From Bacteroidales bacterium (GTDB taxonomy: Bacteria > Bacteroidota > Bacteroidia > Bacteroidales > F082): a DNA stretch of 64,000 nucleotides. The stretch covers positions 1-64,000 of the forward strand of contig JAFYNK010000012.1 of assembly GCA_017548125.1 (NCBI GenBank). The letters run 5' to 3'. Shown here piece after piece: positions 8,035 to 18,110 of the stretch; position 1 is the first letter of the stretch, and each line of letters begins with the position of its first letter. A program made the position numbers and the translations under genes. Below the pieces are notes generated by a model that ran no database searches, was not told the origin of the DNA, and was given only the letters and a program-made list of their open reading frames with translations.

Positions 8035-8580
8035 ATGAGCCATATCATACAATGTAGAATCTGTGGGAAAAAATTTGATACTGAACAGTTAAGCAAATCA
8101 GAATGGGTTATGCCCGTGCCGAAATATTATTATCATAGAAAGTGTTATGAAGATTGGCGAGAAAATAAATATAATCCAAAAGCAGATAATAAACCGGAAG
8201 ATTATTGGTATGAAAGTTTAGTGGATTATTTATATAGAGATGTTAAGATGTCTGTTGATTTTAAGAAGTTAAAAAGTCAATGGAATCTTTTCACCTCACC
8301 GGGGAAAAAGATGACACCAAAGGGAATCTTTTTTGCTATTCAATATTACTATGATGTGTTGCATGGCGATCCAGCCAAAGCACAAGGTGGTATTGGAATT
8401 GTTAGCAGTATATATAAAGATGCCGCGGCGTATTGGACAGATTTAGAATATAAAAAAGCAGGTACTTTGGAAAAGATTATTGCTCAAATGGAAGCACGTA
8501 GAGAGCGGCCGGTAGTAAAAATTACATCTAAAAAGGAAGAAAAAGATAAAAAAGTTCGGTGGAGTTTGGAGGATATCTAA
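8035..8580 (+). CDS. Zinc-finger replication-associated protein (possible helicase loader)
   Basis: A 181-residue protein starting at ATG 8035 behind GTGGGGTGA. Residues 6-40 contain CRICG and a distant HRKCY, a plausible C-x2-C...H-x2-C zinc site. The middle (about residues 60-150) is helical with many aromatic residues (DYLYRDV, AIQYYYDVLHG), and the C-terminus is Lys-rich ending in RWSLEDI. The stop overlaps the start of the DnaB-like helicase as TAATG. First gene of a helicase-primase operon, the usual place for a helicase loader or origin-binding protein; this role is inferred from position only. Confidence 0.6.
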   Translation: MSHIIQCRICGKKFDTEQLSKSEWVMPVPKYYYHRKCYEDWRENKYNPKADNKPEDYWYESLVDYLYRDVKMSVDFKKLKSQWNLFTSPGKKMTPKGIFFAIQYYYDVLHGDPAKAQGGIGIVSSIYKDAAAYWTDLEYKKAGTLEKIIAQMEARRERPVVKITSKKEEKDKKVRWSLEDI

Positions 8581-10136
8581 TGATTGTAGATAGAACTGTA
8601 GTAATGCAAGTTTTAGGCTGTTTGATTAAACATCCGCAATATCTCAATGAAACAGATAAATATTCACTTACTCCAGATGATTTTCCAATTAGAAATGATA
8701 AATTTATCTTTGCGGCAATTAGTAATTTATATATTAATGGAGCAACAAAAATCCAACCTATTGATATAGAAAATTATTTAAGTACAAATAGTGTTGCAAA
8801 AGAAAATTTTAATAAAAATAATGGTGTAGAATTTCTACAAGATGCAGAAGAACTTTCTGATGAAAATAATTTTCCTTATTATTATAAAAAGCTGAAAAAA
8901 ATTAATCTTCTTAATGATTTAAATAAGCAAGGTTTTGATATTAGTGATTTCTATATTGAAAATCTTACTGACCCGCGCGCCCTCGAAATAAATAGTCATT
9001 TTGAGGAGCTGGAAATCCCGGAAATTTTAGATAGAATTAAAAAGCAATTACTTGGAATTGAACGGGATTTTATTAAGAATGATACAACTGAAATTAAAAA
9101 TGCGTTTTATAATATCCAAGAAATAATTGAAAAAGCTGAGGAAAAAAGTGATATTGGTTTTCCTCTTCAAGGAGATTATTTTAATGAGGTTTGCGCAGGA
9201 GCAAGGAAAGGAATTTTTGTTTTGCGGTCTGGTGGAAGTGGTGTATCAAAAACTCGTCAAGCGGTTGGTGATGCGTGTTATTTGGCTTTTCCTTTTAGAT
9301 TTGATGAAACAAAAGATAAATGGATACAAGAGGGAAGTAATAAAAAGGTTTTATTTGTTGCAACAGAACAAAATATAGTTGAAATTCAAAAAATGATTTT
9401 GGCTTATTTAACTGGTTTTAATGAAACTAAATTTCGTTATGGTGGTTTTACAAAAAGAGAAGAACAAATTATCAAACAAGCATTATATGTATTAGAAAAA
9501 TATCAAGATAATTTTTTTATTGTAAGGATGCCGAATCCAACAATCGCTCTAATGAAAAATATTGTAAGAGAAAATGTTTTGCTACATGAGATTGAATATG
9601 TATTTTATGACTATATTCATATTTCACCTTCATTGTTAAATGAGTTTAAAGGTTTTAATTTAAGAAATGATGAAGTATTGCTTCTGTTTTCAACAGCATT
9701 AAAAGATTTAGCAGTTGAATTGAATGTTTTTGTTATGTCATCTACGCAACTTAATGCAAAAGGAGATGACAACTCTAATATTAAGAATGAGTCAGCTTTA
9801 GCAGGAAGTCGATCAATTATTAATAAAGCAGATATAGGAGTTATTATATCTCGACCAACAAAAGAAGAGATTGATTTCTTTAAAGATGTGACTCAGGTCA
9901 CAGAGATTCCTAATATGGTAACTGATGTTTATAAAGTAAGAAGTGGTGAATGGAATCAATTAAGAATTTGGAGTAATGTAAATCTTGGTAACTTAAGAAA
10001 AAAAGACTTATTTGTAACAGATTCACGGCTTGATCCAATTGAAGTAGGCACAACTTTTAAATATCAACTAGAATGGGATATGGAATTAATGGAAGAATAT
10101 AATAATTTTCAAACTGAAATAGAGAAAGTCGAATGA
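8580..10136 (+). CDS. dnaB: Replicative DNA helicase, DnaB-like
   Basis: A 518-residue helicase. Start ATG 8580 has a GGAGGATATC site and overlaps the previous stop; an upstream in-frame start would lie inside the neighbour. Residues 1-110 match the helical DnaB N-terminal domain (LGCLIKHPQYLNE). The RecA-like motor begins near residue 190; the P-loop reads GGSGVSKT at about 218-225, so the glycine normally before Lys is Ser. Walker B-like YVFYDYIHISP and the motif-3 strand VFVMSSTQLNAKG follow, then KNESALAGSRSIINKAD, the equivalent of the DnaB R-finger/DNA-loop region. It should unwind the fork with the primase just downstream. Confidence 0.85.
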   Translation: MIVDRTVVMQVLGCLIKHPQYLNETDKYSLTPDDFPIRNDKFIFAAISNLYINGATKIQPIDIENYLSTNSVAKENFNKNNGVEFLQDAEELSDENNFPYYYKKLKKINLLNDLNKQGFDISDFYIENLTDPRALEINSHFEELEIPEILDRIKKQLLGIERDFIKNDTTEIKNAFYNIQEIIEKAEEKSDIGFPLQGDYFNEVCAGARKGIFVLRSGGSGVSKTRQAVGDACYLAFPFRFDETKDKWIQEGSNKKVLFVATEQNIVEIQKMILAYLTGFNETKFRYGGFTKREEQIIKQALYVLEKYQDNFFIVRMPNPTIALMKNIVRENVLLHEIEYVFYDYIHISPSLLNEFKGFNLRNDEVLLLFSTALKDLAVELNVFVMSSTQLNAKGDDNSNIKNESALAGSRSIINKADIGVIISRPTKEEIDFFKDVTQVTEIPNMVTDVYKVRSGEWNQLRIWSNVNLGNLRKKDLFVTDSRLDPIEVGTTFKYQLEWDMELMEEYNNFQTEIEKVE

Positions 10137-11188
10137 TTGATTATAAAGGTATTATAGACAATTTAAGAGATGAAGATATAATTCATTTAATGGAGCATTT
10201 TGGAGTAAGAAATTATAAAAATACTGAAAATGCAATTATTTTCCCTACGATTTGCCATAATAGTAATATTGAAGAAGCATCTTTAAAATTATATTATTAT
10301 AAAGATACACATTTATTTTATTGTTATACAGAGTGTGGCGGACAATCTATTTTTAAATTAATAGAGCATATTTATCAGGCGCGCGGTCAAGAGTATGATT
10401 GGTATAAAGATGTATTTTTACCTGTTTTAGATTGTTCTAATTTTAGAGAATTAAAAAATAGTGAATCTTATCATCAATTAAGAGATAATTATAGAAAAAA
10501 GAATAGGGAAATTAATCTTCCAGAATTTAATAAAGGTGTGCTTGATGTTTTCTTTAAGATTTATCCAGAGCAATGGATTGAAGAAGGTATTTCTAAAGAA
10601 ACTATGGAAAAATTTGGCATATGTTTCTCTTTTTCTCAAAATAAAATAATTATTCCACATTATGATGCTGAAAATAGACTGGTCGGTATTAGAGGACGGG
10701 CGCTCGATGAATGGGAAGTAGAAAATTTAGGAAAATATATGCCTGTTCAAATTGAAAAAAAATGGTATGCTCATAAATTGAGTTTAAATTTATATGGGTT
10801 AAACGAAACAAAAGAAAATATAAAAAAGACGGGAACAGTATTTATTTTTGAAAGTGAAAAAAGTGTTCTCAAAATGGAAGATTTTGATTGTATAAATTGT
10901 GCGGTCGCAGTCTGCGGCAGTACTTTAAATAAATTTCAGATAAATTTATTAGTAAAAGAATGTCACCCAAGAAATTTTGTAATTTGTTTTGATAAAGAAG
11001 AAAAAGCTGGTGAAGATAAATATTTTTCAAAACTTTATAAAATGTGTAAAAAATATTCTTTATATGGAAATTTTTCTTTTATTTATGATACAGAAAATTT
11101 ATTAGATATGAAAGATAGTCCGGTAGATAAAGGAGAAGATATTTTTAATAAGCTGCTGTCAAGGAGGGTAATAGTTAATGCAGATTAG
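10133..11188 (+). CDS. dnaG: DNA primase, DnaG-like (zinc and TOPRIM domains)
   Basis: A 351-residue primase overlapping the helicase gene by ATGA. The N-terminal zinc-binding region has C-H residues near 41-42 and YCYTECGGQSIF near 65, a CHC2-type pattern. A basic core (FGICFSFSQNKIIIPHYD, VGIRGRAL) matches the DnaG N-subdomain, and the TOPRIM fold shows IFESEKSVLK near residue 240 and NFVICFDKEE near 280 with its acidic metal ligands. It lacks the C-terminal helicase-binding domain of bacterial DnaG (about 600 residues), as is usual for phage primases. It synthesises RNA primers for the polymerase coded at 12976. Confidence 0.82.
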   Translation: MIDYKGIIDNLRDEDIIHLMEHFGVRNYKNTENAIIFPTICHNSNIEEASLKLYYYKDTHLFYCYTECGGQSIFKLIEHIYQARGQEYDWYKDVFLPVLDCSNFRELKNSESYHQLRDNYRKKNREINLPEFNKGVLDVFFKIYPEQWIEEGISKETMEKFGICFSFSQNKIIIPHYDAENRLVGIRGRALDEWEVENLGKYMPVQIEKKWYAHKLSLNLYGLNETKENIKKTGTVFIFESEKSVLKMEDFDCINCAVAVCGSTLNKFQINLLVKECHPRNFVICFDKEEKAGEDKYFSKLYKMCKKYSLYGNFSFIYDTENLLDMKDSPVDKGEDIFNKLLSRRVIVNAD

Positions 11189-12902
11189 ATTAGTTAATGA
11201 AAATTTTCATAAAGATTATGGAAGAGAATTATTAAAAGCAAGAGGGGTTTCAGATTTAGAAGAATTTTTAAATCCAACTTCTAAAAGTTTGAATGATCCT
11301 TTATTGTTTGATAATATAGAGAAGGGCGCAGAATTATTAGATAGGATTATAAAAGAGAAAGGAAAAATTTTAATTGTTGTAGATAGTGACTGTGATGGTT
11401 TTACCTCTTCTGCAATTATGCATCAGTATATTCATCGTATAGATGAAACAATTCAGGTTGATTATATCCTTCATGAAAATAAGCAGCATGGATTACAAGA
11501 CCATATTGATAAAATTTTAGAAAGTGATGAGAATTATAGACTTGTAATTCTTCCAGATTCAAGTAGTAATGATGGTAGTTATCATGATCAATTAAAAGAA
11601 ATTAACCTTCCTTGTTTAATTTTAGACCATCATATAACAGATACTCCACTTAGTGATAATGCAGTAATTATAAATAATCAGTTATCAACTCACTATCCTA
11701 ATAAAGACCTCACTGGCGCAGGAGTGGTTTATCAATTTTGTAGATATTTAGATCAAATACATGGGACAGATTATGCTGATGAATATGTAGACCTCGCGGC
11801 GCTGGGTATTATTGGTGATATGGGGTCTATGGTTCAATTAGAAAATAGATATATTGCAAAAAAAGGTTTGTCTAATATTAATAACTTCTTCTTTAAATCT
11901 GTTTTAGACAAACAAAGTTATTCAACTGGAGGCAAAATTAATCCTATTACAGTTGCTTTCTATGTCGTACCACTAATTAATGCTATGATTAGAGTTGGTA
12001 CAATGGAAGAAAAAGAACGACTATATATGGCTTTTGTTGATGGGACAAGAAAAATTCCATCTAATAAAAGGGGAGCCAAAGGCACTCTTGAATATGCCGC
12101 GATTGAAAGTACAAGAGAATGTACTAATGCAAGAGCAAAGCAAAATAGAATTTTAGATAATGCCATGGCTAAACTTGAGGCTAAAGTTTTTAAATATGAT
12201 TTACTTGAAAATAAAATTTTACTTATTAGATTAGAAGAAGATGATGATTTTCCAGCTGAGTTAAATGGTTTATGTGCCATGAGATTAGCTGCAAAATTTA
12301 AAAAGCCAACCATTGTTGCCAGATTAAATGACGAGGGATACGTTAGAGGAAGTGCGAGAGGATTAAATCAAAGTGCATTAGACTCTTTCAAAGACTTTTT
12401 AAATGAAAGTGAAATGTTTGAATATACAGCAGGGCATGACAATGCTTTTGGCTGTTCATTATTAGATAGAGATTTAAGTAATTTTCATAAATGGGCAAAT
12501 AATGAATTACAAGACATTGATTTTGGAGAAGGTGTTTACGACGTCAATTTTGTGCGGGCGGCCGCTGACAACGATATTCAAGACATTATTTTTGATTTAG
12601 GAAAATATGAAGAGTGCTGGGGTCAAGACACGCCAGAACCTTTAATTTATATTCATGATTTAAATATTACAAGAAATGATTATCAAATTATGGGAAAAAA
12701 TTCTGATACTTTAAAGATAACCAAATTTGGAATCGCATATATGAAATTCCATGCAAAAGAATTAATTGAAGAATTAGAACAGTATGACGAAATAAAAATG
12801 GATTTAGTAGGTAGAGGAAATATTAATACTTGGATGGGTGTAGAAACTCCACAAATTTTTATTGATGCATATCAGCTACGGGATAATAAGTATGGCTTTT
12901 AA
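11178..12902 (+). CDS. recJ: RecJ-like single-strand DNA exonuclease (DHH family)
   Basis: A 574-residue DHH/DHHA1 phosphoesterase. Metal-binding motifs are clear: IVVDSDCDGFTSS near residues 64-76 (motif I), VILPDSSSNDG (motif II), CLILDHHITD near 150 (the DHH motif) and ALGIIGDMGS near 213. The downstream part corresponds to the DHHA1 and OB-like domains of RecJ (LCAMRLAAKFKKPTIVAR, AGHDNAFGCSL). RecJ degrades 5'-ended ssDNA during recombination and repair. AAGGAGGG precedes the ATG, which lies 11 bases inside the primase gene. It ends the operon begun at 8035. Confidence 0.85.
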   Translation: MQIRLVNENFHKDYGRELLKARGVSDLEEFLNPTSKSLNDPLLFDNIEKGAELLDRIIKEKGKILIVVDSDCDGFTSSAIMHQYIHRIDETIQVDYILHENKQHGLQDHIDKILESDENYRLVILPDSSSNDGSYHDQLKEINLPCLILDHHITDTPLSDNAVIINNQLSTHYPNKDLTGAGVVYQFCRYLDQIHGTDYADEYVDLAALGIIGDMGSMVQLENRYIAKKGLSNINNFFFKSVLDKQSYSTGGKINPITVAFYVVPLINAMIRVGTMEEKERLYMAFVDGTRKIPSNKRGAKGTLEYAAIESTRECTNARAKQNRILDNAMAKLEAKVFKYDLLENKILLIRLEEDDDFPAELNGLCAMRLAAKFKKPTIVARLNDEGYVRGSARGLNQSALDSFKDFLNESEMFEYTAGHDNAFGCSLLDRDLSNFHKWANNELQDIDFGEGVYDVNFVRAAADNDIQDIIFDLGKYEECWGQDTPEPLIYIHDLNITRNDYQIMGKNSDTLKITKFGIAYMKFHAKELIEELEQYDEIKMDLVGRGNINTWMGVETPQIFIDAYQLRDNKYGF

Positions 12903-12904
12903 AC

Positions 12905-12933
12905 TTGATTTTTTTCTATATTTGTAGTATAAT
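12905..12933 (+). promoter_or_regulatory. SigA-like promoter for the polymerase operon
   Basis: TTGATT (12905-12910), 17-base spacer, TATAAT (12928-12933) immediately after TAG. It lies 42 bases before the polymerase ATG, in the only gap between the recJ-like and polymerase genes. Confidence 0.8.
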
Positions 12934-12975
12934 TATTATATAAAGTGGTAAAATAATTAAGTAAAGGAGAGAATA

Positions 12976-15900
12976 ATGGGCATTACATATCCTGGAAGTT
13001 GTCATAATCACACTCAATATTCAAATATACGTTTACGTGATTGTATCATAAAAGAAAATGATTTAATTGATTATGCAATTAAATTGGGTCATTCTGGAGT
13101 TGCAATCACTGACCATGAATGTATTAGTAACTCAATTAAAGTCTTAAATTATTATAAAAAAGTAAAAAAGAATAATCCTAATTTTAAGGTTGTATTAGGT
13201 AATGAAATTTATCTAACTCGAAATGGATTGAATAATAATAATTTTGTATCAGACACAGATAGATACTTCCACTTTATTTTATTAGCAAAAGATGCAATTG
13301 GACATCAACAAATTAGAGAAATATCTACACGTGCATGGATGAGAAGTTATATGGCACGTGGTATGCGGCGAGTTCCAACATATTATCAAGACTTAATTGA
13401 TATAATTGGAAGTAATCCAGGTCATGTAATTGGATCAACCGCTTGTTTAGGCGGCGCGCTCCCTACACAACTTCTTCGTTGGAAAGATACAAAAGATAGT
13501 AGTTTATATGAGAAAATTAAAACATGGATTGTACAGATGGATGAAGTTTTTGGTCATGGAAATTTTTTCTTTGAAATGCAACCTAGTTTTAATAATGAGC
13601 AGATTTTTGTAAATAAATGGATATTGGAACACACGGAAGAATTTGATATTCCTTATATTATCACAACTGATAGTCATTATTTAAAGAAAGAAGATAGATT
13701 TGTTCACAAAGCTTTTCTTAATTCTCAAAATGGAGAAAGAGAAGTGGATGACTTTTATGCTTCAACTTATATGATGGATACAGAAGAATTGGAAAAATAT
13801 TTTTCTTATCTTTCAAGAGAAGAATTAGATAAAGCGTATCTAAATATTCAAAATATTTTTGATAGTTGTGAAGATTATGATTTAGCAAAGCCGCTGAAGA
13901 TTCCAAATCTTTTATGGAAGAAAATGGAACATGAAATAACAAGAGAAGAAGTAGTAGATTGGTGTAAAAAAATCCCAATGTTTGAAACTTTTCTTAATTC
14001 AAAGGATATGGCAGATCAACATATAGTCTTCAAAATTATTGATGGAATTAAAGACCATGTCGATCTTCAAAATGAAGAAGCATATAATGAAATTAATTCT
14101 AATCTTGAAATGATAAAAACTTCTTCAGAAGTAAATAATGCAAGCTGGTCAGCATATATCCTCAATCTTCAACAAATTATTGATGTATGCTGGGAAGCAG
14201 GAAGTATAGTCGGTCCAGGGAGAGGCTCCGGAGTAGGGTTTATTTTACTTTATGTATTGGGAATCACTCAAATTAATCCATTAAGAGAAAAAACACAGAC
14301 TTACTCATGGAGATTTCTCAATCCTAATCGTGTATCTGTTCTTGATGTAGATTTTGACATAGAAGGCGGGCGCAGAGGTACTGTTTTAAATAAATTTAGA
14401 GAAGTTTATGGTAATGATAGGGTATCAAACGTGGCAACCTTTGGAACAGAAAAGTCTAAGTCAGCTATTTTGACTGCGGCGAGAGGATTAGGTATTGATG
14501 TAGATATTGCATCTTATATCTCATCTCTTATTCCTTCTGATAGAGGATTAATTAGAACACTTGATCAGTGTATGTATGGAGATAAAGAAAGTGGATTTTC
14601 TCCAATTAAACAATTTGTCATTGAAATGACAGAAAATTATCCTGAATTATGGGAAGTAGCTCATAAAATTGAGGGGTTAGTAAATAGACTCGGCGCTCAC
14701 GCAGGTGGAGTAATTTTTGTTGACGAACCATTCACAAACTCAACAGGATTAATGCGGTCGCCAGATGGAACAATCATTACAGCATTTGATCTTCATGATG
14801 ATGAAGCAGTAAGTTTAATTAAATATGATGCGTTATCAGTAGAAGCGATGGATAAAATTCATATTTGTCTTGATTTATTATGTGACAATGGTTTAATAGA
14901 AAAAAAAGATACATTAAAAGAAACTTATGAATCTGTAATTGGCGTATACAATCTTGAAAGAGATGACCCAAAAATGTGGGAAATGGTTTGGAATCATGAG
15001 ATTTTTTCTTTATTCCAAATGGAACAGCAAAGTGGTATTCAAGGTATCGCATTAGTAAAACCTTCTTCTGTTGATGATTTAGCAACTTTAAATTCAGTTA
15101 TTCGGTTAATGGCTCAAGAAAGAGGAGCTGAGCAGCCGCTGAATAAATTTGCAAGATTTAAGAAAGATCCTACACAATGGATAGCTGAGATGGAGAAGTG
15201 GGGATTAACTGAAGAAGAACAACTCATTCTTCATAATGAATTAGATTTATCTTATGGAATTTGTGAAAGTCAGGAAGGTTTTATGAGATTAGTACAGATT
15301 CCAGAGTGCGGCGGTTTCGATTTAACATGGGCAGATAGATTACGTAAATCAATTGCAAAGAAAAATCCTGCTGAATATGATAAATTAACTCAAGAATATT
15401 ATGAAAATATGAGAGAAAAAGGTCTCAGTAAAAATTTATGTGGATATGTTTGGCAAATTTTAGTAGCATATAGTAGAGGTTATGGTTTTAATAAATCTCA
15501 TACGCTGGCTTATTCATTAATTGCACTTCAAGAAATGAATCTTGCATATCGTTTTCCATTAATCTTTTGGAATTGTGCGTGTTTAATTAGTGATAGCGGC
15601 GGGGCTGATGTATCAGAAGATGAAGAAGAAATTTTTGATAATTATACAGAAGAAATTTATTATAATGAAATAGAAGAATTTGGTGCTGAAGAAGTAGAAG
15701 AGGATGTAGAAAATTCTTATGAAGAAGAAGATTGTGATGGATATCCTTCAGAGGTTTTCGTATTAAAAGATGGGAAGAAAAAGAAAAAAGTTAAATCAAC
15801 TAACTACGGGAAAATTGCAACAGCAATTGGTAAGATGAAAATGATGGGTATTGACATCGCGCCGCCAGATATTAATAAATCAACTTATACTTTTTCTCCA

Positions 15901-17001
15901 GATGTTGAACATAACACAATCCGTTATGGAATAAGTGGAATTAGTAAGATTGGAGAAGATTTGGTTCGGTCAATTATTTCCAATCGTCCATATGAAACTA
16001 TTGAGGATTTAACTGAAAAAGTAAAAATAACAAAACCTCAGGTTATTAATCTCATTAAGTCGGGTGCATTTGACTTTTTAGGTGATAGATTTGAGGTAAT
16101 GAGAGAATATATTGGAAGCATTAGTGACCAAAAGAAAAGAATAACTCTTCAAAATATGAAAATGTTAATTGATTTTGGGTTGATTCCGGAAAATTATGAT
16201 TTACAAAAACGAGTATATAATTTTAATAAGTATATAAAGAAGCAAAAGCTGGATACAACTTATTATGGAATGGATAATGTAGCATTAAACTTTTTTGAAA
16301 ATAATTTTGATTTAGATGATTTAGAATCTTCAGAAGAAACAGAGAGCGGTTTTAAGATTCGTCAAACAAAATGGGATAATATTTATCAAAAACATATGAA
16401 TATTATTCGTCCTTATGTTAAGGAACATAATAAAGAGTTGTTAGAAGCAGTAAACACACGTTTAATGAGTGATACATGGGATAAATATTGTTTAGGAAGT
16501 TTAAGTAAATGGGAAATGGATTCAGTATCATATTATTCTCATGAGCATGAGCTCGCCGCTGTCAACGAAAAAGCAAATGGTTTCTCTGATTTCTTTAGTT
16601 TAAGTGAAGAGCCAGATATTGATCGTTTTATCAATATAAAAGGAAAAAGAATCCCAATTTTTAAGATTCATCGTATTATGGGAACAGTATTAGACAAGGA
16701 TAAGGCAAGAAAAAGTGTTACTTTATTAACAAAAAATGGTGTTGTAACAGTAAAAATTTATGGTGCGGTATTTACTTATTATGATAGACAAATTAGTGAG
16801 CGCGGAGCTGATGGAAAGAAGCACGTAATTGAAAAAAGTATGTTCCAAAGAGGGAATAAAATTATTGTAACTGGTATTAGAAGAGAAAGTGACTTTCAAG
16901 CAAAGAAATATTCTCGTACTCCTTGGCATTTAGTAGAAAAAATTACTCAAATAGATGACGAGGGTAATATTAAAACATATGCAAGAACAGGTGAAGAATA
17001 A
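12976..17001 (+). CDS. dnaE: DNA polymerase III alpha subunit (DnaE-type, C family)
   Basis: A 1341-residue replicative polymerase. The N-terminal PHP domain keeps its metal ligands: CHNHT at 9-13, TDHE near 46, GNEIY near 75, STACLGG near 158 and TDSHY near 232. The palm carries GPGRGSGVG (about 412-420) and LDVDFDI near 457, the catalytic Asp cluster, with a further Asp in KYDALSVEAMDKI. A very acidic insert occupies about 877-935, then a Lys cluster, tandem helix-hairpin-helix (GISGISKIGEDL) and a C-terminal OB fold (about 1235-1320). There is no internal exonuclease domain as in PolC; a DEDDh exonuclease is coded separately at 61836. AAAGGAG precedes the ATG. Confidence 0.92.
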   Translation: MGITYPGSCHNHTQYSNIRLRDCIIKENDLIDYAIKLGHSGVAITDHECISNSIKVLNYYKKVKKNNPNFKVVLGNEIYLTRNGLNNNNFVSDTDRYFHFILLAKDAIGHQQIREISTRAWMRSYMARGMRRVPTYYQDLIDIIGSNPGHVIGSTACLGGALPTQLLRWKDTKDSSLYEKIKTWIVQMDEVFGHGNFFFEMQPSFNNEQIFVNKWILEHTEEFDIPYIITTDSHYLKKEDRFVHKAFLNSQNGEREVDDFYASTYMMDTEELEKYFSYLSREELDKAYLNIQNIFDSCEDYDLAKPLKIPNLLWKKMEHEITREEVVDWCKKIPMFETFLNSKDMADQHIVFKIIDGIKDHVDLQNEEAYNEINSNLEMIKTSSEVNNASWSAYILNLQQIIDVCWEAGSIVGPGRGSGVGFILLYVLGITQINPLREKTQTYSWRFLNPNRVSVLDVDFDIEGGRRGTVLNKFREVYGNDRVSNVATFGTEKSKSAILTAARGLGIDVDIASYISSLIPSDRGLIRTLDQCMYGDKESGFSPIKQFVIEMTENYPELWEVAHKIEGLVNRLGAHAGGVIFVDEPFTNSTGLMRSPDGTIITAFDLHDDEAVSLIKYDALSVEAMDKIHICLDLLCDNGLIEKKDTLKETYESVIGVYNLERDDPKMWEMVWNHEIFSLFQMEQQSGIQGIALVKPSSVDDLATLNSVIRLMAQERGAEQPLNKFARFKKDPTQWIAEMEKWGLTEEEQLILHNELDLSYGICESQEGFMRLVQIPECGGFDLTWADRLRKSIAKKNPAEYDKLTQEYYENMREKGLSKNLCGYVWQILVAYSRGYGFNKSHTLAYSLIALQEMNLAYRFPLIFWNCACLISDSGGADVSEDEEEIFDNYTEEIYYNEIEEFGAEEVEEDVENSYEEEDCDGYPSEVFVLKDGKKKKKVKSTNYGKIATAIGKMKMMGIDIAPPDINKSTYTFSPDVEHNTIRYGISGISKIGEDLVRSIISNRPYETIEDLTEKVKITKPQVINLIKSGAFDFLGDRFEVMREYIGSISDQKKRITLQNMKMLIDFGLIPENYDLQKRVYNFNKYIKKQKLDTTYYGMDNVALNFFENNFDLDDLESSEETESGFKIRQTKWDNIYQKHMNIIRPYVKEHNKELLEAVNTRLMSDTWDKYCLGSLSKWEMDSVSYYSHEHELAAVNEKANGFSDFFSLSEEPDIDRFINIKGKRIPIFKIHRIMGTVLDKDKARKSVTLLTKNGVVTVKIYGAVFTYYDRQISERGADGKKHVIEKSMFQRGNKIIVTGIRRESDFQAKKYSRTPWHLVEKITQIDDEGNIKTYARTGEE

Positions 17002-18110
17002 TGTCAGTAGGACTTTATGATGAAGATTTTTTCAAATATCATCAAACAATCCCTAATTTGGAACTTATGAAAATATCAACTTATTATAAAAGAAAGGGGG
17101 AGATAGTCGTATTATCTCCCTCTATTGCCCCAGACCGCTACTCTCAATTTTTTTTAAGAAAAGATTATTATGATGGAACTTTTCCTGAAGAATTGAAAGA
17201 GTATAGTAATATTCAATATGGAGGCTTATCTTTTTCTTATAATAAATATTATGCACTTGCAAATGAAATAGAAGCCTGTGATGCTGATTTTTCGATTTAC
17301 TTACCATATCGACATCTTTTTGAAGAAGAATTAAAGAATAATGCTCTAGCTTATGTTACACTTAAAAATGCTGCACATTTACGTCTTTCTATTGATGAAA
17401 AAACAGTATCTCCGTATTTTATTAATCAGGCAAAAAGAGCTGGAAGCAGAAATGTTTTATTTTTACACGATTATGATTTAAGTAATGTAGAAGGCGCGCG
17501 GGCAGCAGTAGAAGAAGGATTAGGATATCTCAATTTTGAAAATCGAAAAACTAGATTAGCAACAAAATATCCTATTCGTTGTAAGAATTTAGAACAGTTT
17601 GATAGTTGGAGAAAAATTCAATTATCTAGTTACGGTAATTTTAGAATTACCTCACTTTTAGATGATGAAGATTTTTATACTTTAGCTAAATATGCCAAAG
17701 AAATACGAGGTTTACATATAATTTATTCGCCCTACCCTGTCTCATCTACGGCTAACCATTTTTCAGAAGAAGAATTATTGAAAATTTTTAGACAGGTAAT
17801 CTTTTGTTGTAATAATCATGTAAAGATTTTACTTAGTGTTAGTGATAATTTTTTACTTACACAAGAAAGTGTTGATTTAATTCGATTATTTTCTTCTTAT
17901 AATAATTTCTATCAAAATTACGACCAAACAGATGGTTTATATAGATATTGCAAACTATTAAAAACTGAAAATATAACTGGTTTTCAAGATGTAATGACAA
18001 AAGAAAAAGCAAAAAAAAGTTTTCTTTATGTGGTAGAAAATTATCCCAATTTATTCAAAGAGTTCTACGAAAGAAATAAAGTAGAATTAGTAGGAGGGAA
18101 TTTCATATGA
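17001..18110 (+). CDS. Rossmann-type protein resembling B12-binding/radical SAM phage proteins, without an iron-sulfur motif
   Basis: A 369-residue protein overlapping the polymerase stop (TAATG). Its start, GLYDEDFFKYHQTIPNLELM followed by KISTYYKRKG, resembles the N-terminus of a phage family with a B12-binding-like Rossmann domain joined to a radical SAM barrel (typical pattern D-D-N-L-M-K-S-H-K). However, I find no CxxxCxxC motif anywhere, so an iron-sulfur radical enzyme is unlikely. Alternating strands and helices (NVLFLHDYDL, GLHIIYSPYPV, VKILLSVSDNF) suggest a TIM-like barrel. It leads directly into the anaerobic ribonucleotide reductase genes. The assignment rests on remembered family patterns; real function unknown. 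Confidence 0.45.
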   Translation: MSVGLYDEDFFKYHQTIPNLELMKISTYYKRKGEIVVLSPSIAPDRYSQFFLRKDYYDGTFPEELKEYSNIQYGGLSFSYNKYYALANEIEACDADFSIYLPYRHLFEEELKNNALAYVTLKNAAHLRLSIDEKTVSPYFINQAKRAGSRNVLFLHDYDLSNVEGARAAVEEGLGYLNFENRKTRLATKYPIRCKNLEQFDSWRKIQLSSYGNFRITSLLDDEDFYTLAKYAKEIRGLHIIYSPYPVSSTANHFSEEELLKIFRQVIFCCNNHVKILLSVSDNFLLTQESVDLIRLFSSYNNFYQNYDQTDGLYRYCKLLKTENITGFQDVMTKEKAKKSFLYVVENYPNLFKEFYERNKVELVGGNFI

